NCBI RefSeq assembly: GCF_002778275.1
Contig: NZ_NESG01000005.1
Span: forward strand, 1-64,000
Origin: Limnohabitans sp. G3-2
GTDB lineage: Bacteria; Pseudomonadota; Gammaproteobacteria; Burkholderiales; Burkholderiaceae_C
Direction of reading: 5' to 3'
DNA: 64,000 bases
In this document: positions 51,619 through 59,610 of the stretch, one piece after another
How positions within the stretch are numbered: the stretch's first letter is position 1
How the letters are laid out: the number at the start of each line of letters is the position of its first letter
The notes under the pieces: generated by a model
The model's input: only the letters and a program-made list of their open reading frames with translations
Told to the model about the DNA's origin: nothing
The model's database searches: none
Program-made: the position numbers and the translations under genes

Positions 51619-54579
51619 TTAGGCTTTTTCGATGTTGCAGACGGTGGTCTTGGTCTCTTGCATCATGGTGACGCTGTCATAACCATAGGTGGTGGCCGTG
51701 TTGACGGCCTCGCCGCGCACGATGGGCGCTGCGCCTTTGGGGTAATGCGCCAACATGTCCGCGCCTTGCCAACGGCCCGAGAAGTGGAAGGGCATCCACA
51801 CGGTGCCGGTGTCCACACGTTCGGTGACCATGGCTTGCACATTCAAGCGTGCGCCCGTGGCACCCAACAACCAGACGCGGTCGCCATCGCGCACGCCACG
51901 GTCGGCCGCTGTCTTGGGGTTGATCTCGACATAGGCTTCTTGCTGCAACTCGGCCAACCAAGGGTTGGAGCGGGTTTCTTCGCCGCCGCCTTCGTACTCG
52001 ACCAAACGGCCCGAGGTCAGGATGAGCGGGTATTTCTCGTGCACTTTGTCCGCGATGTTTTTGTCCTGCACGGTTTTGTACAAGGTGGGCAAACGCCAGA
52101 ACGCTTTCTTGTCGTCGTGCGTGGGGTACTTGGCCATCATGTCCGGACGGGTGCCGTACAAAGGCTCGCGGTGCTGCGGGATCGGATCGGGGAAGTTCCA
52201 GACCACCGCGCGGGCCTTGGCGTTGCCAAAGGGATGGCAGCCGTGCTCTTTCATGAACACGCGGATCATGCCGCCCGAGGAATCGGTCTTCCAGTTTTTG
52301 CCCTCGGCCTTGGCTTTTTCAGCCTCGGTCAACTCGTCCCACCAGCCCAGCTTCTTGAGCAGGATGTGGTCGAGTTCGGGGTAGCCGGTGGTGATGTCCG
52401 CGCCCATGGAGTGCGATCCGTCTTCGGCCAAGAGGCTCTTGCCTTCGCGCTCCACACCGAAGTTGGCGCGGAAGTTACCGCCGCCGTCCATGACGTGCTT
52501 GGAGGTGTCGTACAGGTTGGGCGAGCCGGGGTGCTTGAGTTCGGGCGTGCCGTAGCAAGGCCAGGGCAGACCGAAGTAGTCACCGGTGAAGTCGTAGCCG
52601 GTTTCCTTGTCTTTGCCGCCTTTGGCCTTGAGGGTTTTCACATCGAACACGTTCATGTTCTTCATGTGGGCCTTCAGGCGCTCAGGGCTTTGGCCGGTGT
52701 AGCCAATGGTCCAGACGCACTTGTTGATCTCGCGCAAGATGTCTTCGGGCATGGGTTCGTCCATGCCGCCGACTTTTTGCATTTTGTAATTTTTGGACAG
52801 CTCTTTGGCAAAGCCCAGCTTCTCAGCCAGCTGGTGCATGATCATGTGGTCCGAGCGGCTCTCCCACAAGGGTTCAATGACCTTCTCGCGCCACTGCAAA
52901 GAGCGGTTGGAGGCCGTGCACGAACCGCTGGTTTCGAACTGGGTGGCCGCGGGCAACAGGTACACCGCGCGGTTGGGGTTCAAATCTTCGGCCTTGCCGG
53001 GCATGGCGGCCATGGCCGCTGTGGCCGACGGGTAGGGATCGACCACCACCAACAAGTCCAGCTTGTCCATGGCGCGCTTCATGTCGAGGCCACGGGTTTG
53101 CGAGTTGGGGGCATGGCCCCAATAAAACACACCGCGCAGGTTGCTGTCTTGGTCAATCAGCTCGTTGTTTTCGAGCACACCGTCGATCCAGCGGGACACG
53201 GTGATGCCGTTTTTGCCCATCATGGCGGGGCTGGCGAACTGCTTTTTGATCCACTCGAAGTCCACGCCCCAGGTGTTGGCAAAGTGCTTCCAGGAGCCTT
53301 CGGCCAAACCGTAGTAACCCGGCAAGGAGTCTGGGTTGGGGCCCACGTCGGTGGCGCCTTGCACGTTGTCGTGACCACGGAAAATGTTGGTGCCGCCGCC
53401 GGTCTTGCCCACGTTGCCCAAGGCCAGTTGCAAGATGCAAGATGCGCGCACGATGGCGTTGCCGATGGTGTGCTGGGTCTGGCCCATGCACCAGACGATG
53501 GTGCCGGGGTTGTTCTCGTGCAGCATTTTGGCGATCTTGAAGACCTGGTCTTCCTTGACGCCGCAGGCCTCTTCCACCTTGTCGGGGGTCCACTTGGCCA
53601 ACACTTCGGTCTTGACCGCTTCCATGCCGTAGACGCGGTCGTTGAGGTACTTTTTGTCCTCCCAGCCGTTCTTGAAGATGTGGTACAGCACACCAAACAA
53701 GAATGGGATGTCGGTGCCCGAGCGGATGCGCACGTACTCGTCGGCCTTGGCGGCGGTGCGGGTGAAGCGCGGATCGACCACGATCATCTTGCAGCCGTTT
53801 TCCTTGGCGTGCAGCATGTGCAGCATCGACACAGGGTGCGCCTCGGCGGCGTTGGAGCCGATGTACAAAGCGACCTTGCTGTTTTGCATGTCGTTGTACG
53901 AGTTGGTCATGGCGCCATAACCCCAGGTGTTGGCCACACCGGCCACCGTGGTGGAGTGGCAAATGCGGGCCTGGTGGTCGCAGTTGTTGGTGCCCCAGAA
54001 GCTCACGAACTTGCGCAGCAAATAGGCCTGCTCGTTGTTGTGCTTGGACGAGCCGATGTAGTACACGCTGTCCGGGCCGCTGGCTTTTTTCAGCTCCAGC
54101 ATCTTGGCGCTGATTTCGTTCAAGGCCGTGTCCCAGCTGATGCGCTCGTACTTGCCGTTGACCAGCTTCATGGGGTAGCGCAGGCGGTACTCGCCGTGGC
54201 CGTGCTCGCGCAGTGCAGCGCCCTTGGCGCAGTGCGCACCCAGGTTGATGGGCGAATCAAACACGGCTTCTTGGCGCACCCAAACGCCGTTCTCGACCAC
54301 GGCATCGACCGCGCAACCCACAGAGCAGTGGGTGCAGATGGTGCGTTTGACTTCGACCTTGCCGGCGCCCACGATGGCGGCGCCCGTGGCGGCTTGGGCT
54401 TTTTGCACCAAGCTCAGCTGCGATGCAGCCAAGCCCACGCCCACACCCAGACCCGAGCGGCGCAAAAAGCTGCGGCGGTCGAGTGTGGGCAAAGCCTGCG
54501 ACAAACCACGGCGCAGGCTGTGGATGAAGGGGGACGAGGCAGCACCTGAGGTGCCAGTTTGTTTTTTGGTCAGCAACAT
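51619..54579 (-). CDS. Formate dehydrogenase alpha subunit (Cys type, TAT-exported)
   Basis: This 986-residue molybdenum/tungsten bis-MGD enzyme oxidises formate to CO2 in the periplasm. A twin-arginine signal (RRSFLRRSGLGVGVGLA) is followed by a [4Fe-4S] site (CTHCSVGC near residue 82), the active-site Cys in ARICHSTTVAGVAN near 210 (Cys in place of Sec), and C-terminal molydopterin-binding domain with LTSGRLVEYEGGGEETRSNP. The start carries about 35 residues before the RR motif. Confidence 0.95.
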   Translation of the reverse strand: MLLTKKQTGTSGAASSPFIHSLRRGLSQALPTLDRRSFLRRSGLGVGVGLAASQLSLVQKAQAATGAAIVGAGKVEVKRTICTHCSVGCAVDAVVENGVWVRQEAVFDSPINLGAHCAKGAALREHGHGEYRLRYPMKLVNGKYERISWDTALNEISAKMLELKKASGPDSVYYIGSSKHNNEQAYLLRKFVSFWGTNNCDHQARICHSTTVAGVANTWGYGAMTNSYNDMQNSKVALYIGSNAAEAHPVSMLHMLHAKENGCKMIVVDPRFTRTAAKADEYVRIRSGTDIPFLFGVLYHIFKNGWEDKKYLNDRVYGMEAVKTEVLAKWTPDKVEEACGVKEDQVFKIAKMLHENNPGTIVWCMGQTQHTIGNAIVRASCILQLALGNVGKTGGGTNIFRGHDNVQGATDVGPNPDSLPGYYGLAEGSWKHFANTWGVDFEWIKKQFASPAMMGKNGITVSRWIDGVLENNELIDQDSNLRGVFYWGHAPNSQTRGLDMKRAMDKLDLLVVVDPYPSATAAMAAMPGKAEDLNPNRAVYLLPAATQFETSGSCTASNRSLQWREKVIEPLWESRSDHMIMHQLAEKLGFAKELSKNYKMQKVGGMDEPMPEDILREINKCVWTIGYTGQSPERLKAHMKNMNVFDVKTLKAKGGKDKETGYDFTGDYFGLPWPCYGTPELKHPGSPNLYDTSKHVMDGGGNFRANFGVEREGKSLLAEDGSHSMGADITTGYPELDHILLKKLGWWDELTEAEKAKAEGKNWKTDSSGGMIRVFMKEHGCHPFGNAKARAVVWNFPDPIPQHREPLYGTRPDMMAKYPTHDDKKAFWRLPTLYKTVQDKNIADKVHEKYPLILTSGRLVEYEGGGEETRSNPWLAELQQEAYVEINPKTAADRGVRDGDRVWLLGATGARLNVQAMVTERVDTGTVWMPFHFSGRWQGADMLAHYPKGAAPIVRGEAVNTATTYGYDSVTMMQETKTTVCNIEKA

Positions 54580-54625
54580 GGAGGGCTCCAGTTGGGGGTG
54601 AACAGAAATGAGAACGGAATCGGGT

Positions 54626-54835
54626 TCAGACGCGGGTGGTCTTGTAGTACTGCTGCACGTGCTCGCTCAGGGTGTAGCCGCCGCCGCGTGTGGGCTTGGG
54701 CAAGGCGGTGGCCACTGGCGCAGGTTGTTGGACAACACCGGGCAAAACGGCGGTGGCGGCAGCCACCGCGCCAACGGTTGCCGCACCCGAAAAGAGGCTG
54801 CGACGCGAGACAGAGGAAGTTTTGGAAGACATCAA
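54626..54835 (-). CDS. Formate dehydrogenase region TAT-leader peptide
   Basis: The 69-residue protein has a twin-arginine motif (SVSRRSLFSGAATVGAVAA) and a short mature part ending YTLSEHVQQYYKTTRV. Small proteins like this precede the alpha subunit gene in many proteobacterial formate dehydrogenase clusters and are known as the formate dehydrogenase region TAT target family. It may be a quality-control or export partner. CAGGAG lies before ATG. Confidence 0.88.
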   Translation of the reverse strand: MMSSKTSSVSRRSLFSGAATVGAVAAATAVLPGVVQQPAPVATALPKPTRGGGYTLSEHVQQYYKTTRV

Positions 54836-55000
54836 AGACTCCTGAAAAAAAGGGCGAGCCGGTGGCTCAGCGGAACTTATGGCCTAGGCAAAAAGTTACA
54901 TAGGTGATCTTACTGTCTGCCCGGCCGGCTGGGTATGTAAAAACCCTTAGTTGAAATGCATGGTCGTCAAGCAGGTGACAGCCGGCACCCTCGCTGATCG

Positions 55001-55050
55001 AAAAAAAACGCCCAGGCACACCAGCCGTTTGGGCTTTGTGTGCATGGGCG
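55001..55050 (-). terminator. Terminator of the TRAP transporter operon
   Basis: On the minus strand CGCCCATGCACAC and GTGTGCCTGGGCG form a long stem with an interior mismatch, followed by eight T. It lies 14 bp past the dctM stop. The bases from 54836 to 55000 hold the leader of the formate dehydrogenase operon and no other gene. Confidence 0.88.
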
Positions 55051-55063
55051 CACGGTGTTCTTT

Positions 55064-57025
55064 TTATTTGTAAAGAACTTCAGGCAACCACATGCCGATG
55101 GCCGGGAACATGTAGAGCAGCACAATCGCAAAAACCTGGATGGCCATGAAAGGCAGCATGCCTGCAAAGATCTGGTTCAGCGTGACGTGCGGCGGGCTCA
55201 CACCCTTGAGGTAGAACGCCGCCATGGCCACGGGTGGGCTCAGGAATGCGGTCTGCAGGTTCAAGGCCACCAACAAGCCAAAGAACAGCGGGTCGATGCC
55301 GAAGTGCGGCAACAAAGGGATGAAGATCGGCATGAAGATCACGATGATCTCGGTCCACTCCAAAGGCCAGCCCAACAAGAAAATGACGACCTGCGCCAAG
55401 ATCATGAACTGCACCGGCGTCAGGTCCATGCCCAGCACCCAGCTGTTGATGATCTCTTGACCGCCCAGCAGCGCAAAGGCGGCCGAGAAGATGCTGGAGC
55501 CCACAAACAACCAGCACACCATGGCGCTGGTTTTGGCCGTCAGGTACACCGACTCACGAAGCACCACATAGTTGAGCCTGCGGTACGCCGCAGCCAACAG
55601 CAAGCCCCCCAAGGAGCCCATGGCCGCCGCTTCGGTCGGGGTGGCCAAGCCAAACACAATGGTGCCCAGCACCGCCAAGATCATGAGGGCCAAGGGGAAG
55701 AAGGAACCCAGCAGCATCTTGAAGATTTCAAGCCGCACAAAACTGAAGTACGCGTAGAAGATGGCCAGTGCCACGGCGCAGCTGGCCAAGCCGATCCAGA
55801 ACGACAGGGGCGCTTCTTGGCGCTCAGCTGCAGGTACCTCAGCAGGGGCTTCAGCGGCGGCTGTCACAACCGCAGGTGCTGGCGTAGCTTCTTGCGATGC
55901 TTGTGCAGCGGGTTCGGCCGCAGCGGGCGCTGCTTCTGTTCCAGGCGGCTGTTGTAAGCCCTCTTCTTCGGGCTCGGACAAGCCACTGATGCTCTCGCCT
56001 TCCTCTTCGGTGGCAGCCGAGTCAGACAGCTCACCGCCCATGGCCACCACGCCCTCCACCGCCTCGACGGGAAGGGGTGCCGTGACCTTGAAATAAATCG
56101 TGCCCATGATGGCTGCGACCGCCAAAGCAGGCAGCAAAGCGATGCCCAGATGGTTGAGCAATTCACGCATGGGCACCGCCGCGTTGCGCTTGCCTTTGAT
56201 CGCACCGATCAGGCCAGGCAACACAGTGCTGCTGATGTCTTTGGACACCACCTGCGCAAACGCTGGCAAAGGCACGATGCGGTCTTCGGCCGACATGGGG
56301 GGGGCCATGTGCGGCTTCCATTTGGCGATGATGATCACGTAGAGCACATACAAAGTGGCCAACATGATGCCGGGGAAGAAAGCACCCGCATACAACTTGA
56401 CCACCGACACACCCGCCGTCGCGCCATACACGATCAGCATGACCGAAGGCGGAATCAAAATGCCCAAGCAACCGCCCGCGGTGATGGCACCCGCAGACAA
56501 CTGCACGCTGTAACCTGCGCGCAGCATGGCAGGCAAAGCCAGCAAGCCCATGAGCGTGACGACCGCACCCACGATGCCCGTGGCGGTGGCAAAAATGGCA
56601 CAGGTCACGATGGTGGCCACGGCCAAGGAGCCTGGCACGCGGGCCATGGCCAGGTGCATGCTCTTGAACAGTTTTTCAATCAGGTTGGCGCGCTCAATGA
56701 GGTAACCCATGAACACGAACAAAGGAATGGAGATCAGCACGTCGTTGGACATGACCGAATACGCACGCTGAACCATCAGGTCCAGGGTTTGCTGGACCGC
56801 CAAATCGGGGTTTTGACTCTTGTAGGCAATCCACGCGAAGATCATGCCCATGCCCATCAGGGTGAAGGCCGTTGGAAAGCCCAACATGATCGCCACCACC
56901 ACCAGCGCCAGCATCAACAAGCCCAAATGCCCGTTGGACATCTCGGCAGGCGCAGGCAGCAAAACAAAGGCCGCCAACACGACCATGGCCATGATGGTCA
57001 GGCCAAACCAGACTTCTTTTTTCAT
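55064..57025 (-). CDS. dctM: TRAP transporter large permease (DctM) with a long insertion
   Basis: The 653-residue permease is about 220 residues longer than a usual DctM (about 430). N-terminal and C-terminal halves fit the family (GFPTAFTLMGMGM, SAGAITAGGCLGILIPPS, ATPTEAAAMGSLGG). Between them, about residues 245-440, lie two additional hydrophobic segments and a soluble, acidic then Ala/Pro-rich segment (SDSAATEEEGESISGLSEPE). Its frame overlaps dctQ by 4 bp. Some large-insert DctM proteins exist in Burkholderiales; the insert's function is not known to me. Confidence 0.92.
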   Translation of the reverse strand: MKKEVWFGLTIMAMVVLAAFVLLPAPAEMSNGHLGLLMLALVVVAIMLGFPTAFTLMGMGMIFAWIAYKSQNPDLAVQQTLDLMVQRAYSVMSNDVLISIPLFVFMGYLIERANLIEKLFKSMHLAMARVPGSLAVATIVTCAIFATATGIVGAVVTLMGLLALPAMLRAGYSVQLSAGAITAGGCLGILIPPSVMLIVYGATAGVSVVKLYAGAFFPGIMLATLYVLYVIIIAKWKPHMAPPMSAEDRIVPLPAFAQVVSKDISSTVLPGLIGAIKGKRNAAVPMRELLNHLGIALLPALAVAAIMGTIYFKVTAPLPVEAVEGVVAMGGELSDSAATEEEGESISGLSEPEEEGLQQPPGTEAAPAAAEPAAQASQEATPAPAVVTAAAEAPAEVPAAERQEAPLSFWIGLASCAVALAIFYAYFSFVRLEIFKMLLGSFFPLALMILAVLGTIVFGLATPTEAAAMGSLGGLLLAAAYRRLNYVVLRESVYLTAKTSAMVCWLFVGSSIFSAAFALLGGQEIINSWVLGMDLTPVQFMILAQVVIFLLGWPLEWTEIIVIFMPIFIPLLPHFGIDPLFFGLLVALNLQTAFLSPPVAMAAFYLKGVSPPHVTLNQIFAGMLPFMAIQVFAIVLLYMFPAIGMWLPEVLYK

Positions 57026-57645
57026 TTTTGTGTTCCCTTGGCAGTCACCAGCTCGCCCAATTTAGCGATGTCTTCGTCTTTGACGTTGACCATTTCTTTG
57101 AGTTTCTCGACGTCGACCTCGTCCACGTCATCGCCCCGCTTGGGCCACTCGCCTTGCTTGATGCAGACAATGCAGCGCACGATTTCAACCAGGCCCTGCG
57201 CCAGCAAGAATGCCCCCGCAATCGGCAAGATGGTTTTGAAGGGGTACACCGGTGGACCGTTGGCCGTGATGTTGGAGTGCTCGTTGATGGCCCAGGACTC
57301 GGCGGCAAATCCATACCCTGCGTAAGCCAAAGCAACGACCCCTGGGATGAAAAACAAAATGTAGAGAATCAAATCCAACCAGGCTTGCAAGCGAGGCGGA
57401 AAGAAGCCGTACAAGACGTCACCGCGCACGTGGCCGTTCTTGGACAAGGTGTACGCACCCGCCATCATGAACAAGGAGCCGTACATCATGCTCATCACGT
57501 CAAAAGCCCATGGATGCGGGTTGTCCAGCGCATAACGCGAAAAGACCTCCCAAGAGATCAGCAGGGTCAACGCCACGATCAGCCAGGAAAAAAACTGGCC
57601 AATCCAGGTGCTGATTTTGTCGATGAAGAGCAACAGGTTTTGCAT
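57022..57645 (-). CDS. dctQ: TRAP transporter small permease (DctQ)
   Basis: The 207-residue protein has four hydrophobic segments (FFSWLIVALTLLISWEVFSR, FDVMSMMYGSLFMMAGAYTL, LDLILYILFFIPGVVALAYAG, TILPIAGAFLLAQGLVEIVR), as in DctQ, plus an acidic C-terminal tail (GDDVDEVDVEKLKEMVNVKD) of about 40 residues. It pairs with DctM. Confidence 0.92.
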   Translation of the reverse strand: MQNLLLFIDKISTWIGQFFSWLIVALTLLISWEVFSRYALDNPHPWAFDVMSMMYGSLFMMAGAYTLSKNGHVRGDVLYGFFPPRLQAWLDLILYILFFIPGVVALAYAGYGFAAESWAINEHSNITANGPPVYPFKTILPIAGAFLLAQGLVEIVRCIVCIKQGEWPKRGDDVDEVDVEKLKEMVNVKDEDIAKLGELVTAKGTQK

Positions 57646-57664
57646 AAGGGGTCACATAAGTAAA

Positions 57665-57693
57665 TCAGCCATCCGGTAGTGCCGGATGGCTGA
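57665..57693. promoter_or_regulatory. Intercistronic hairpin between dctP and dctQ
   Basis: TCAGCCATCCGG and CCGGATGGCTGA form a perfect 12-bp stem with a 5-nt loop, without a good T-run (TTTACTTATG follows). Such hairpins behind the binding-protein gene usually lower read-through or protect the dctP message, so that DctP is made in excess over the permease. Confidence 0.7.
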
Positions 57694-57715
57694 TGGGTTG
57701 GCTCAGATCAAATAA

Positions 57716-58834
57716 TCAGGCCTTTTTGGCGCCGAAGAAATGGTTCACAGCCATGCGACGGCTGATGTTGGTGTCCTGGTCCCATTTCACAGCACGGGCT
57801 GCGAAGGCCTTTTGAGAAGCGACGATTTCCTTGAACAAGGGGTTTTCGGCGGATTTCTTTTCGACGATTTCAGTCCAGATTTTCAGCTGGTCTTGCAAGA
57901 TCGCATCCGGTGTTTTGTAGAACTTGACTTTGTCTTTGGTCTGCAACTCGATGTAGTCTTTGGAGTAGCGGTCGATGGCTTTCCAAGACATGTCGGCAGA
58001 AGCGGCCTCTGTCGCACCGGCAATGACCGCCTTCAACTTGGCTGGCAAAGCGTCGTACTTGGTCTTGTTGAACATGATCTCGAAAGTCTCGGCGCTCTGG
58101 TGGTAGCTTTGCAGCATGCAGACCTTGGAGACATCGGGGAAGCCCAAAATGCGGTCAGACGTCGCGTTGTTGAACTCGGCGCCGTCCAGCAAGCCACGGT
58201 CCATCGCAGGAACGATCTCGCCGCCTGGCAAAGCGTTCACAGCAGCGCCCATGGCGGTGAACAGGTCAATGGCCAAACCGTTGGTGCGGAACTTCAAGCC
58301 TTTGAAGTCAGACGACTTGGTGATCGGCTTTTTGAACCAACCCAAAGGCTGGGTAGACATGGGACCGTACAGGAAAGATTGAACGTTGCCGCCAATGGAG
58401 GCGTACAACTTGGCCAACAACTCGGCGCCGCCGCCGTACTTGTGCCAAGACAAAATCATGTTGGCGTCCATGCCGAAAGCAGGACCCGAGTTCCACAAGG
58501 CCAAAGCGTTTTGCTTGCCGTAGTGGTAGCCCAACACGCCGTGACCGCCGTCCAAAGTGCCTTTGGAAACCGCTTCGAGCAAACCAAAGGCAGGCACCAC
58601 GGCGCCAGCAGGCAGCACTTCGATCTTCAGATCGCCACCGGTCATGTCGTTGACCTTCTTGGCGTAGTCCAAGGCGTACTCGTGGAAGATGTCCTTGGCG
58701 GGCCAAGTGCTCTGCCAGCGCATGCTGATCGGGCCGGATTGGGCCTTGGCGATCATGGGGGCAGAGATGGCACCTGCGGCGACAGCGGCGCCCTTCAGGA
58801 GGTTGCGACGGCGTGGGGTTTGGGCTTCGGTCAA
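57716..58834 (-). CDS. dctP: TRAP transporter substrate-binding protein (DctP)
   Basis: The 372-residue periplasmic protein has a twin-arginine-like signal (PRRRNLLKGAAVAAGAISAP) and a DctP fold close to TakP-type keto-acid and monocarboxylate binders (MRWQSTWPAKDIFHEYA, GLKFRTNGLAIDLFTAMGA with the substrate-binding Arg, ALPGGEIVPAMDRGLLDGAE). It starts with TTG, with GGAG 7 bp before it. Substrate is not readable. The 140 bp before it hold no gene. Confidence 0.9.
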   Translation of the reverse strand: MTEAQTPRRRNLLKGAAVAAGAISAPMIAKAQSGPISMRWQSTWPAKDIFHEYALDYAKKVNDMTGGDLKIEVLPAGAVVPAFGLLEAVSKGTLDGGHGVLGYHYGKQNALALWNSGPAFGMDANMILSWHKYGGGAELLAKLYASIGGNVQSFLYGPMSTQPLGWFKKPITKSSDFKGLKFRTNGLAIDLFTAMGAAVNALPGGEIVPAMDRGLLDGAEFNNATSDRILGFPDVSKVCMLQSYHQSAETFEIMFNKTKYDALPAKLKAVIAGATEAASADMSWKAIDRYSKDYIELQTKDKVKFYKTPDAILQDQLKIWTEIVEKKSAENPLFKEIVASQKAFAARAVKWDQDTNISRRMAVNHFFGAKKA

Positions 58835-58974
58835 AGGAGTCTCCAGTGGTTATAAAACTTCTAAGCGTAAAAAGTTACCGCTCGGTTACGATTATGAGAG
58901 TTCTGGCGCGCCAGCCGCTAGGTGAAAACCCGAACCTGTTTGGCGATTTTTTTCACACCCGGTCAGAAAAATTT

Positions 58975-59601
58975 TCAAACCACCAAATCGAAGCCCTGCG
59001 ACTCCACGCTGATGAAGGCTTCGGTGAATGCCGCCACCCGGGCATAAAAGACGGCACGTGGCTGCGTTTGCAACACTTGGCACAGCGCGGGCAGCCAAGA
59101 TTGGACGTGTTGGGTGAAAAACGCCTGCTGGCGGGTCAGGTTCGACACCGCCACATCGTCGCCCGCGATCAGAAAGCGCATGACCTCGAACACATAAGCC
59201 ACATGGTCTTCGGTTTCTGACATGCCTTCGCTTTTGCCCAGGCCCAGCTCGGCCAAATCGTCGCGCAGACGCACCAAGGGCTTTTCGTTCAAAAAACCAC
59301 TGAGGTAGTGCGAGCCAAACAAATACACCTCGGGCTTGCCCACACCGCCAAACAGGCTGTTGTATTCGGCGGCGATTTGGGCCTGGTCCAAACTGCGGGC
59401 GCTGGCCACCAGCTCGCGCCAAGGCTCTTCCAAAAAGCCACCGGCATCGGGCGCTTCGGTCACCGCCACCTGCAATTGGCCCAACAGTTCCGCACTGGGT
59501 GCGGCGTAATACAGCTGGGACAACAAACCGTAGATTTCGGCGCGGGCTGTTTCTTCGTCCAGCGCATGGCTGCTGGCGGATGGATTCAGGTCTTGGCTCA
59601 T
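58975..59601 (-). CDS. TorD/DmsD-family molybdoenzyme chaperone
   Basis: The 208-residue helical protein has the family's TARAEIYGLLSQLYYAAP, the region AAEYNSLFGGVGKPEVYLFGSHY and SETEDHVAYVFEVMRFL (E-x-D-H motif). TorD proteins bind TAT signals of molybdoenzymes and hold them until the cofactor is in. It probably serves one or both formate dehydrogenase alpha subunits. It starts 10 bp after the ferredoxin gene. Confidence 0.92.
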   Translation of the reverse strand: MSQDLNPSASSHALDEETARAEIYGLLSQLYYAAPSAELLGQLQVAVTEAPDAGGFLEEPWRELVASARSLDQAQIAAEYNSLFGGVGKPEVYLFGSHYLSGFLNEKPLVRLRDDLAELGLGKSEGMSETEDHVAYVFEVMRFLIAGDDVAVSNLTRQQAFFTQHVQSWLPALCQVLQTQPRAVFYARVAAFTEAFISVESQGFDLVV

Positions 59602-59610
59602 GGCAGGTGC

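Noticed and set aside
53940..53990. Possible selenocysteine (TGA) codon in formate dehydrogenase
   Set aside because: The residue at the catalytic place is Cys in ARICHSTT, and the frame is open throughout; no Sec insertion is needed.
50998..54549. An open frame of more than 1,100 codons on the plus strand
   Set aside because: It lies fully opposite the formate dehydrogenase subunit genes, which have clear Fe-S, TAT and active-site motifs. Long antisense frames are expected in high-GC coding DNA; its translation shows no domain.
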